From positions 26,644-90,643 of the forward strand of contig DATIWF010000022.1 in the NCBI GenBank assembly GCA_035519535.1: 64,000 bases of DNA, in the 5' to 3' direction. The stretch is from DATEGZ01 sp035519535. GTDB taxonomy: Bacteria > Acidobacteriota > Vicinamibacteria > Vicinamibacterales > SCN-69-37. The notes beneath the pieces are model-generated. The model did not search any database and was not told the origin of the DNA. It was given only the letters and a program-made list of their open reading frames with translations. A program made the position numbers and the translations under genes. Of this stretch, positions 52,338 through 59,840 are shown one piece after another; the stretch's first letter is position 1; every line of letters starts with the position of its first letter.

Positions 52338-54470
52338 ATGAGACTGGCCACGTCTGTCACGTCGGGGCTGGCGATCGCGCTGTTCGTGGGCGCGGCGTGC
52401 GGCCCGACCAAGCCACCCTCGACGCCGCCGCCCGGTCCCGCGTCGGCGACGCCGGCCGCACAGCCGGCGACGCCGCCAGCTCCCGCGGCCACCCCGGCGC
52501 CGGCGCCGACGGCACCCGCGGCCGCAGCGGCCGCGACTCCGCCGGCTGGGGCGCCCGCAGGCGCGCCGCCCGCGGGCGGTGGACGCGGACGTGGCGAGCG
52601 GCCCCCGCTGCCCCCGCTGCCGCCGGCCGTGATGCCCGCGCCGGTCGCGCCGATCGTGTCGGCGACGGCGCCGTCCCCCGATCCGCGCGTGGGCCTCGGG
52701 GCCGGACGGTGGGACGCCGCGCAGGCGGCGTGGAACATCCGGATGATCTCGACGACGCCGCCGAGTCTGGCGTCGATGGGCGCGACGCACTCCGATCTCG
52801 CGTTCTTCAGTCACTACGCGATTCAGGGCAACTACAACGGCTTCGAGATCTGGGACATCTCGAATCCCCTGAAGCCCGTCCTCGCGAACGCGTACGAGTG
52901 CCCGGCGTCGCAGAACGACGTGTCGGTGTTCAAGAACCTGCTCTTCATGTCGTCCGAGGCGACCAACAGCCGCAGTGATTGCCACTTCGGCGGCGTGCTC
53001 GATCCGGTGAGCAAGGATCGCGTGCGCGGCATCCGCATCTTCGACATCAGCGACGTCAAGCACCCGAAGCTCGTGACGAGCGTGCAGACGTGCCGCGGGT
53101 CGCACACGCACACGGTCGTCACGCAGCCTGGCGACAAGGACAACGTCTACATCTACGTGTCGGGCACGGCGGGCGTGCGCTCGCCGGACGAGCTGCCGGG
53201 ATGCCTCGACTCGGGTCGCGGGGTGAACGACGCCACGACGGCGCAGTTCCGGCTCGAGGTGATCAGGGTCCCGCTCGCGAATCCTGGGGCGGCCGCCGTG
53301 GTCAGCTCACCGCGCATCTTCAACGACCTGCCGGCGGCTCCGCGCAATGAGGAGCGCGCGGCCGTTGATGCGGCGAGCCGCGGTGCTGGCGCGGGACGCG
53401 GGGCGGGCGGCGGACGCGGCGGCGGCGCGGCTGGCGCCGGTGCGGCTGGTGCGGGCGCTGGTGCGGCGGGCGGCGGCGGTGCGGCGGGCGCGGGCGGTGC
53501 CGGGGCTCCCGCGGCGGGACGCGGCAACGCGAACGCGACGCCCACGGGCCCCAATCAATGCCACGACATCACGGTGTACCCCGAAGTGGGCCTGGCGGGC
53601 GGTGCCTGCGCCGGCCTCGGTCTGCTCCTCGACATTCGCGAGGCGGCGCACCCGATTCGCATCGCCTTCGCGGCCGATCCCAACATGTCGTTCTGGCACT
53701 CGGCGACGTTCAGCAACGACGGCAAGAAGATTCTGTTCTCCGACGAGTGGGGCGGCGGATCGCAGCCGCGCTGCCGGAGCACGGACAAGATGGAGTGGGG
53801 CGCCGACGCGCTGTTCACGATCGAGGATCAGAAGCTGGTCTTTCACACGTATTACAAGATGCCCGCCGCGCAGACCTCTCAGGAGAACTGCGTCGCGCAC
53901 AATGGCTCGCTGATTCCGATCCCCGGCCGCGACGTGATGGTGCAGGCGTGGTACCAGGGCGGGATCTCGGTGTTCGACTGGACCGACGTGTCGCACCCGA
54001 AAGAGATCGGCTTCTTCGACCGCGGTCCGATGGATTCGACCAGACTCGTGGATGCCGGGTCCTGGTCCGCCTACTGGTACAACGGCGTCATCGTCAGCTC
54101 CGAGATCGCGCGCGGCCTCGATATCTACGAGCTCGTGCCGAGCGGCCTCATCACGCAGAACGAGATCGACGCGGCGAAGACGGTGAAGCTCGACTTCCTG
54201 AACGTGCAGGATCAGCCGAAATTCGTGTGGCCGCCGAGCTTCGCGCTGGCGCGGGCGTTCGTCGACCAGCTCGAGCGGTCGAACGGCCTGGCGGCGGCTC
54301 GCCTCGCAAGCGTGCGCACGGCGCTCTCGACGGCCGAGAAGGCGTCCGGCGCCGCGCGTCGCACGCAGCTCACGCAACTCGCCACGCAGCTCGACGCCGA
54401 CGCGGCATCGTCGTCCGACAAGGCGAAGGTCGCGATGCTGTCGGCGGCGGTGCGGGAGCTGGCGAAGTGA
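52338..54470 (+). CDS. LVIVD-repeat lipoprotein with Gly/Ala-rich insert
   Basis: 710 residues. Lipobox VGAAC, then a 90-residue Pro/Ala region. LVIVD/beta-propeller-like segments are seen at NGFEIWDISNPLKPVLAN, RGIRIFDISDVKHPKLVTSV and ISVFDWTDVSHPKEIGFFD. A low-complexity block of about 55 residues (Gly/Ala/Arg, about 350-405) interrupts the propeller. The C-terminal 130 residues are helical. Exported, function unknown; its neighbour DUF305 suggests a metal or redox context. Ends in the GGCAGAA repeat. Confidence 0.82.
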   Translation: MRLATSVTSGLAIALFVGAACGPTKPPSTPPPGPASATPAAQPATPPAPAATPAPAPTAPAAAAAATPPAGAPAGAPPAGGGRGRGERPPLPPLPPAVMPAPVAPIVSATAPSPDPRVGLGAGRWDAAQAAWNIRMISTTPPSLASMGATHSDLAFFSHYAIQGNYNGFEIWDISNPLKPVLANAYECPASQNDVSVFKNLLFMSSEATNSRSDCHFGGVLDPVSKDRVRGIRIFDISDVKHPKLVTSVQTCRGSHTHTVVTQPGDKDNVYIYVSGTAGVRSPDELPGCLDSGRGVNDATTAQFRLEVIRVPLANPGAAAVVSSPRIFNDLPAAPRNEERAAVDAASRGAGAGRGAGGGRGGGAAGAGAAGAGAGAAGGGGAAGAGGAGAPAAGRGNANATPTGPNQCHDITVYPEVGLAGGACAGLGLLLDIREAAHPIRIAFAADPNMSFWHSATFSNDGKKILFSDEWGGGSQPRCRSTDKMEWGADALFTIEDQKLVFHTYYKMPAAQTSQENCVAHNGSLIPIPGRDVMVQAWYQGGISVFDWTDVSHPKEIGFFDRGPMDSTRLVDAGSWSAYWYNGVIVSSEIARGLDIYELVPSGLITQNEIDAAKTVKLDFLNVQDQPKFVWPPSFALARAFVDQLERSNGLAAARLASVRTALSTAEKASGAARRTQLTQLATQLDADAASSSDKAKVAMLSAAVRELAK

Positions 54471-54535
54471 GAAGTGAGAAGGCAGAAGGCTGAGGGCAGA
54501 AGGCAGAAGGCAGAGGTCAGAGGTTGGGGAGTCCC
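54471..54535 (+). repeat. GGCAGAA-type word repeat after the LVIVD gene
   Basis: GAAGTGAGAAGGCAGAAGG, GGGCAGAAGGCAGAAGG and variants directly after the stop codon; about five units. Same word and sense as after exbD2 (17403). Confidence 0.8.
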
Positions 54536-54555
54536 GGCTTCTGACCTTTTGCATT

Positions 54556-54561
54556 TATAAT
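54556..54561 (+). promoter_or_regulatory. -10 box of tRNA-Ala
   Basis: TATAAT, with a predicted start about 20 bases before the mature tRNA 5' end. -35 is unclear. Confidence 0.5.
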
Positions 54562-54587
54562 CGATAATTCGGGTACGTCCCAAGCGT

Positions 54588-54663
54588 GGGCCAGTAGCGC
54601 AGTTGGGAGCGCGCATGAATGGCATTCATGAGGTCACGGGTTCGACTCCCGTCTGGTCCACCA
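54588..54663 (+). tRNA. tRNA-Ala (anticodon GGC)
   Basis: 76 bases including CCA. Acceptor GGGCCAG / CTGGTCC, D arm with AGTTGGGAG, anticodon stem CATGA / TCATG closing loop ATGGCAT (anticodon GGC) and T arm ACGGGTTCGACTCCCGT. Good cloverleaf; discriminator A as expected for alanine. No duplicate of its 3' end was seen downstream, so there is no sign of an attachment site. Confidence 0.96.
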
Positions 54664-54766
54664 TCCTCTAAGCCAGAACGACACGCGAGTTGACCACCCG
54701 CCGTATTTGCCAGCGGCGCTTTCTCGGGCGCACTGACGCGGCAGGCATTATGCTGTTGTCTCAGCA

Positions 54767-55936
54767 ATGTCGTGGAGACTCCGGGTGGGCAAGCTCGCGC
54801 AGCCGGCAGCCGTCGCGGCACTGACAGCCGTGACGATGGGCGCGGCCTGCGGCACGGAGCCGGGCGCGCCCACGTCGGTGGCAAGCGCCGTGCCCGTGTT
54901 GCCCGCCACCGGTGCAGTAATCAACTTCTACACTCAACCGGTGACTCTGGTGGTCACCAACGGCGTCACGACGGGAGTGAGCCCACTGATGCTGACATTC
55001 GAGGTCGCGACAGACGCCCAGTTCGCGCATCGGGTGTTTACGCGCGACGTGCCGCAGGCTGATGGCGGCCGGACGAGTGTGACGCTCGATCCGCTCCCTG
55101 CAGACACCACCTACACCTGGCGAGTACGAACGGCCGCGGCCGAGACCAGCGCGGCGTCACCCTCATCGACGTTCACGCTTGGTTCGGAAGTGGTCATCGA
55201 CACGCCCACGCCGATCCAGCCGATCAATGACGGGTTGGCCGACGCGCGGCCAACGCTGACTGTCCGCAACGCAGCCCACCGGGGGCCGGCAGGAGCGCTG
55301 GTGTACCGCTTCGACATCTCACCCGACGCCTCGTTCACAGCAACCCTCACTAGCGGCACCGCGCTCGAGGGTGGCGGAACCACATCGTTCACTAGTGCGG
55401 CGGAAGTGCCTCTCGCGACTCTGCTCTACTGGCGTGCTCGTGCCCAGGACACGGCCAGCGGCGTCGTGGGCGCGGCATCGGCACCCCAGCGGATGTACGC
55501 CACGCGACTCGGCACGCGCCCGGCACGGCTCACGCTGCACGAAGGAAGTCAGTGCAAGCCATCCCGCACGCGCGACTACGAATTCGACGGTACGCTCGTG
55601 GACACGGGCGCGACGCTGGCGCTGACCTTGCCCAGGATCGTCGGGCCCTCAGCGGATCGGTTTCTCACGCTCGATCTCACGCGCACGGCGAACGCCTTCA
55701 CCGGCATGCTTCAGGGGAGCTACGTCGCGAGGAACGGCTGGGAGATCGTCGTCGGCGGGCCCGCCTCGGTTGGCACTCAGCCGACTGGAGTCGCCTCGGT
55801 GGCAGGCTCCGTTGTTCCCGACGGCCGCTTGAGCGGCACCTTCGACGGCTCGCTCCGCATATGGACGCCATTCAGCGACGACGGCAGCGCGTGCGTGTCG
55901 CGCTTCACGTTCGACGTCGCGCCGACGGGCGGGTAG
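54767..55936 (+). CDS. Lipoprotein with fibronectin-like repeats
   Basis: 389 residues. Signal ending MGAACG (lipobox GAAC). Two tandem Ig/FN3-like domains: about 50-130 (PVLPATGAVINFYTQPVTLVVTN, TYTWRVRTAAAET) and about 145-240 (VIDTPTPIQPINDGLADARP, LLYWRARAQDTAS). A C-terminal beta domain with paired cysteines. No catalytic motif; probably a surface or periplasmic binding protein. Slightly lower GC than its neighbours. Convergent with GH25, 3 bases apart. Confidence 0.7.
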   Translation: MSWRLRVGKLAQPAAVAALTAVTMGAACGTEPGAPTSVASAVPVLPATGAVINFYTQPVTLVVTNGVTTGVSPLMLTFEVATDAQFAHRVFTRDVPQADGGRTSVTLDPLPADTTYTWRVRTAAAETSAASPSSTFTLGSEVVIDTPTPIQPINDGLADARPTLTVRNAAHRGPAGALVYRFDISPDASFTATLTSGTALEGGGTTSFTSAAEVPLATLLYWRARAQDTASGVVGAASAPQRMYATRLGTRPARLTLHEGSQCKPSRTRDYEFDGTLVDTGATLALTLPRIVGPSADRFLTLDLTRTANAFTGMLQGSYVARNGWEIVVGGPASVGTQPTGVASVAGSVVPDGRLSGTFDGSLRIWTPFSDDGSACVSRFTFDVAPTGG

Positions 55937-55939
55937 TCG

Positions 55940-56620
55940 CTAGACGCCCCACAGCGCGCGTAAGTCCGACAGCGTCCCGTTGAACTTGTCGCGATCGCAA
56001 CGGCCGACGCCGTCGACCGTGTGCGGCTCCGGCCCCATCGCGCCGTCCGTGTACTGCCACATCGTCCACGTCGTCCAGTTGAGGGGAACGACGGCCGTGG
56101 GACCGTACTGGGCGAGCCAGAACCAGCAGTTCGCGAGGACGGGATCGGTCGACGTGCCGAGCAGGTCCTTCACGTAGTGGCCGGAATACAAACCGGGCCA
56201 GCGGCCAGTCTCGTCGTGCACGTGCGTGACGAACGCGCGCGCTTCCTCGAGCGTCATGCTCGGCCCCTGACCGTTGGCTTCGAAGTCGAGGACGAGCAGT
56301 GTGTCGCTGCCCGGTTGCACGACGTCGAGGAAGTGCGCCGCCTGCTGCACGCCGTCGCTGCCCGTGCCGAAGTGATACGCGCCCCAGAGCAGCCCGGCGG
56401 CGAGCGCGGCCGGCTGCCGGAGCGCGTACGTGGGATCGGTGAACGCGAGGCCCTGGGTCGCCTTGTGGATGACGCCGAGAATGCCGGCCGCCTGGGCGCG
56501 CGCGAAACCCGGGTCGGCATTGTGATGGGAGAGGTCGACGACGACGTTGAGCGGTCCCGGCGCGCTCGTGCGCGCGCGTCGGCGCCGTCGGCGGGAGGAC
56601 GCCCTCGATGTCCGGCCCAC
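55940..56620 (-). CDS. GH25-type muramidase
   Basis: 226 residues from GTG 56620, preceded by TATCGT 6 bases upstream. LNVVVDLSHHNADPGFARAQ is the GH25 start motif, with FDFEANGQG (DxE catalytic pair) and YSGHYVKDLLG, WQYTDGAMGP following, as in lysozymes that hydrolyse peptidoglycan. There is an Arg-rich N-terminus and no classic signal peptide, so export is uncertain. Could be cell-wall remodelling or an effector; not evidently phage-borne. Confidence 0.83.
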   Translation of the reverse strand: MGRTSRASSRRRRRRARTSAPGPLNVVVDLSHHNADPGFARAQAAGILGVIHKATQGLAFTDPTYALRQPAALAAGLLWGAYHFGTGSDGVQQAAHFLDVVQPGSDTLLVLDFEANGQGPSMTLEEARAFVTHVHDETGRWPGLYSGHYVKDLLGTSTDPVLANCWFWLAQYGPTAVVPLNWTTWTMWQYTDGAMGPEPHTVDGVGRCDRDKFNGTLSDLRALWGV

Positions 56621-56640
56621 GCTCGAACGATACACCCGGC

Positions 56641-56659
56641 GTGCGACAAAACGTCGCAC
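56641..56659. promoter_or_regulatory. Palindrome between divergent GH25 and sialidase-like genes
   Basis: GTGCGAC-AAAAC-GTCGCAC, a perfect 7-base inverted repeat in the 72-base divergent spacer, suited to be an operator. -10 boxes flank it: TATCGT (56627-56632, minus) and TATAGT (56681-56686, plus), each 6 bases from its start codon. Confidence 0.5.
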
Positions 56660-56692
56660 CCGCCCTCGGGCGCCGTCGGCTATAGTCCGATC

Positions 56693-57967
56693 GTGCGTCG
56701 ACATTCGAGCGTGTGGGTCATGCTCAGCGTGGGACTGGCCCTCGGTGCGGCGCGGTGCACGCCGACCAGGCCGCCGCCTCCCACGGTGGGGACGGTCGGC
56801 GTCGCCAACCACGACAACACCGGCGTCTCGCTCGCCTCCGACGGCCAGCGTGCCGTGATGGCTTGGGCGGCCACGGCCGATGGGCGGACGAACATCTACG
56901 CTGCGGTGAGCGAGAACGGCGGCGCGACGTTCGGCGCGCCGGTCCGCGTGAACGACCTCGACGGCGACGCGCGCGTGTCCGGCGAGCAGCCGCCCCGCGT
57001 CGCCCTCGGCCGCGAGGTCGTCGTCGTGTGGGCGTCGCGCCATGACGAGGCCTCGCGCATTCGCATGGCGCGATCGGTCGACGGCGGGCGCACGTTTCTG
57101 CCCGCGGTCACGCTGCACCAGGAGCCGCTCGCGGGTGCGCGCGGCTGGCAGTCGGTGGCGATCGGTCCCGACGACGCCGTGCAGGCAGTGTGGCTCGACG
57201 GCCGCTACGCCGACCCGCACGCCATGACGCACCACCACGGCGAGACGGCCTCCGGCGAGAAACCGCCTGCCCCGCGGCAGGACGTCGTGCTCGCCACCTG
57301 GACCAAGGGCGCTGCGGCCGCCGAGACGGACATCGCGCCGAACGTGTGCTTCTGCTGCAAGACCGCGATCACCTACGGGCCCGACGGCGCCTTGTACGCC
57401 GCATGGCGCCACATCTATCCGAACAGCATGCGCGACATCGCGGTCGCGCGGTCCGCCGACAACGGCAGGACGTTCGGTCCACCCACGCGCGTGAGCGAGG
57501 ACAACTGGCAGCTCGACGGCTGTCCGGACGACGGCCCGGCGATGGTCGTGGACGGCAGGAACGTGATCCACATCGTGTGGCCGACGCTCGTGCCCGGCGC
57601 GACGACGGCGAAGGGGATCTTCTACGCGTTCTCGACCGACGGCGGGCGCACGTTCTCTTCGCGCGTGCGCATCGACGACCCGAAGACGGCGGGCGCCTCG
57701 CACCCGGCGATCGCGCTCAGCGGGTCAGAGGTCGTCGTCGCCTGGGACGATCTGGTGTCGAAGGTGCGAAGGGTCGAGGCACGCCGAATCAGCTCGACCG
57801 GGTCCGGCCAATCGTGGTCGCCTGTCCTCGCCGCGCCGGTCGTCGTGAGCGATGGTCCCGCGAGCTATCCCGTCCTCGCCGCGGGTGGGGGCGTGATCGT
57901 CGCATGGACGGCCGAGGGCGCGGCGCACGCGGAGATCCGCGTGCAACGTCTGCGGTCCAATTTCTGA
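56693..57967 (+). CDS. Exported sialidase-like beta-propeller (BNR repeats)
   Basis: 424 residues from GTG 56693, with TATAGT 6 bases upstream (leaderless). Signal-like segment (WVMLSVGLALGAARC), then Asp-box repeats SVDGGRTF, SADNGRTF, STDGGRTF of the sialidase/BNR propeller. A CCFCCK-like cluster (NVCFCCKTAI) is unusual. Catalytic Arg triad is not evident, so it may be a binding protein. Divergent from GH25. Its stop lies at the first unit of a TTCTGCC repeat. Confidence 0.75.
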   Translation: MRRHSSVWVMLSVGLALGAARCTPTRPPPPTVGTVGVANHDNTGVSLASDGQRAVMAWAATADGRTNIYAAVSENGGATFGAPVRVNDLDGDARVSGEQPPRVALGREVVVVWASRHDEASRIRMARSVDGGRTFLPAVTLHQEPLAGARGWQSVAIGPDDAVQAVWLDGRYADPHAMTHHHGETASGEKPPAPRQDVVLATWTKGAAAAETDIAPNVCFCCKTAITYGPDGALYAAWRHIYPNSMRDIAVARSADNGRTFGPPTRVSEDNWQLDGCPDDGPAMVVDGRNVIHIVWPTLVPGATTAKGIFYAFSTDGGRTFSSRVRIDDPKTAGASHPAIALSGSEVVVAWDDLVSKVRRVEARRISSTGSGQSWSPVLAAPVVVSDGPASYPVLAAGGGVIVAWTAEGAAHAEIRVQRLRSNF

Positions 57968-58015
57968 CTTCTGCCTTCTGCCTTCTGACTTCTGCCTTCT
58001 AACTTCTGACCTTCC
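57968..58015 (-). repeat. GGCAGAA-type repeat shared by convergent genes
   Basis: On the + strand TTCTGCC/TTCTGAC words; in the sense of the minus-strand gene it reads GGCAGAA, GTCAGAA, GTTAGAA. It starts within the stop region of the sialidase-like gene and supplies the final codons and TAG of the minus-strand gene. Confidence 0.82.
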
Positions 58016-58214
58016 CCGCGCTCCCCGCGCGCGTCAGCCAGAGGGCGAGGCGCCGCGCCGCTTCGTCGGGCGTCGGACCGTAGAACGGCATCACTGAGGT
58101 CGTGCGACTTGGCGTCTGCGCGAGCTGCGCGCGCCAGCGGTCGCGTCCGACCGAGGACACCTCGATGACATACGGCCGGCCGTTGATCGTTTCGTTGAAG
58201 CGGACGACGTCCAC
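57999..58214 (-). CDS. Small conserved protein of unknown function
   Basis: 71 residues from GTG 58214, with AGGAA a few bases upstream. VRFNETINGRPYVIEVSSVGRDRWRAQLAQTP then LMPFYG-like VMPFYGPTPDEAARRLALWLTRA; a compact beta-beta-beta-alpha pattern. I recall similar short proteins in Acidobacteriota but no function. The frame can be extended to 58307 but the extra segment is Arg/Ser-rich and unlikely. The C-terminal GKVRS is encoded in repeat sequence. Confidence 0.6.
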   Translation of the reverse strand: MDVVRFNETINGRPYVIEVSSVGRDRWRAQLAQTPSRTTSVMPFYGPTPDEAARRLALWLTRAGSAGKVRS

Positions 58215-58394
58215 AGCTTTCCTGGTCGTGACACGCGCGGAGGTGCGCGACGTCGATCTTAGTGACCGCAGCGCCGCGCGCAAGCGAAGCGCGATGCGAA
58301 GCTGCACCAGGAGCGTGCGTCCGCGCGAGTTTGCTCGGCCAGACCCGCGAATTTTTTTTGCGCCGACAGGTCATGCACAGGGCGTGCACCAGAC

Positions 58395-58422
58395 TTGCAC
58401 AGGATTTCCACAGCCGTAATAG
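58395..58422 (+). promoter_or_regulatory. Promoter of the gene at 58465
   Basis: TTGCAC (58395-58400), 16-base spacer, TAATAG (58417-58422). Predicted start near 58429, leader of about 36 bases. The region is T/A-richer (AATTTTTTTT at about 58351) than the genome. Confidence 0.45.
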
Positions 58423-58464
58423 AGGATGGCGCCCGGCCAGCCGATATCACACAATAGAGAACCC

Positions 58465-59832
58465 ATGACACGCCGGGCCGTTCTTGCCGGACTCGTCGCC
58501 AGCCTGCTCTGCGGCGGCGGGATGTTCGCGCAGGATACCGATCCGGGCGCGATCATGCGGGTGTTCCTGAAGGACGGCCAGGCGCTGCCGAGCCTGGGCG
58601 AGACCGCCCAGGTCGCCGACCGCCTCGTCTTCACGCTCGTCGTCGGCGATTTCGGGGCGGCGACCCAGTACCAGCTCGTCAGTCTGCCGCTCGGGCTTAT
58701 CGATCTCGACCGCACGTCGCGGTACAGCGAAGCCGTGCGGGCCTCACGCTACGCGGCCACGCGCGGCGAGGCGGACTATTCCGCGATGACCGAGGACGTC
58801 TCGCGCGCGCTGGACGATCTCACCAAGACGAATGACCCGAAAGAGCGGTTGGGGATTGCCGAGGGCGCCCGCAAACGCCTGGACGACTGGTCCAAGAGCA
58901 GCTACGGGTACCGCGCGGCTGACGGGCAGGAGCTGACAAATCTGTTCGATCAGGTGATCGCCGAGCTGCGCGCGGCGGCGGGGGAGTCGCGCTTCACGGT
59001 CGACCTGTCCACCGGACCGGCCGCCCCGAAGCACGAGCCCCTCATGGCCGCGCCGACGCTGCGGCAATCGATCGCGCTCGCGCTTTCGACCGCGTCGGTC
59101 ACCGAGGATCCTGCGGGCCGCGAGGCCATTCTGAACTCGGCGCTCGCGGCGTCCGCCGACGCGCGGGACCTCGACGACTTGCGCGCCGACGCGAGCCGCT
59201 GGCTCGCCGAGGAGCGCGCGGCGGACTTTGCCTACGGGGCGCTCACGGCCGATACGCTCGCGCGCGCGGATGCCGCCGTGCAGCAGGGCAACGTGCGCGG
59301 GCTGATGGCGCTCAGGGACGGGCTGCCGGAGGTGGACCGCGCGATGGGCCGGCGACGCCCCGCGATGATCGAATGGCTCGCCAACGCCCTGGACACGCGC
59401 CTCGACGCGGCGCGCGCGCGCCGACTGGCGCTCGATCATTACCTGATGATGCGCTCGAGCCTGCTCGAATACGAGCGCAAGGCCCGGCCGGCGCTGTCCG
59501 CCCTCGATGGCCTGAAGCCGATCTTCGAGGCGATTCGCGACATGACCGGGCCCGGCTTCGAGTGGCTCATGCGGGCCGACGGGCGTCTGAAGACGCTCGT
59601 CCCGCTCATGCGCGACATGGAGGTGCCGCCCGAGCTCGCCGACGTGCACGCGACGCTGAAGAGCGCCATCAACATGGCGGCCGAGGCGTGCGCCCGCCGC
59701 AAGCTCGCGGTCGCCGCCAACGACATGCCCCTCGCGAAGGAGGCGTCGGCGGCTGCCGCCGGCGCTCTCATGCTCGCGGCGCAGGGCAGACAGGAGTTGC
59801 TCGCCCGCCTCTCTCCGCCAAAGAATAAGTAA
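58465..59832 (+). CDS. Exported protein of unknown function, helical
   Basis: 455 residues from ATG 58465. Signal peptide (RRAVLAGLVASLLCGGGMFAQ), a beta-rich start (about 30-80: DGQALPSLGETAQVADRLVFTLVVGDFG), then long helices with Asp/Glu/Arg/Ala-rich sequence and heptads. No family recognised. It sits 8 bases before addB, suggesting cotranscription with the recombination genes, though its signal peptide puts it outside the cytoplasm. Confidence 0.7.
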   Translation: MTRRAVLAGLVASLLCGGGMFAQDTDPGAIMRVFLKDGQALPSLGETAQVADRLVFTLVVGDFGAATQYQLVSLPLGLIDLDRTSRYSEAVRASRYAATRGEADYSAMTEDVSRALDDLTKTNDPKERLGIAEGARKRLDDWSKSSYGYRAADGQELTNLFDQVIAELRAAAGESRFTVDLSTGPAAPKHEPLMAAPTLRQSIALALSTASVTEDPAGREAILNSALAASADARDLDDLRADASRWLAEERAADFAYGALTADTLARADAAVQQGNVRGLMALRDGLPEVDRAMGRRRPAMIEWLANALDTRLDAARARRLALDHYLMMRSSLLEYERKARPALSALDGLKPIFEAIRDMTGPGFEWLMRADGRLKTLVPLMRDMEVPPELADVHATLKSAINMAAEACARRKLAVAANDMPLAKEASAAAAGALMLAAQGRQELLARLSPPKNK

Positions 59833-59840
59833 GTCAGACC

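Noticed and set aside
54588..57967. Genomic island or prophage inserted at tRNA-Ala (muramidase nearby)
   Set aside because: No integrase, no second copy of the tRNA end, and neighbouring genes are host-like lipoproteins.
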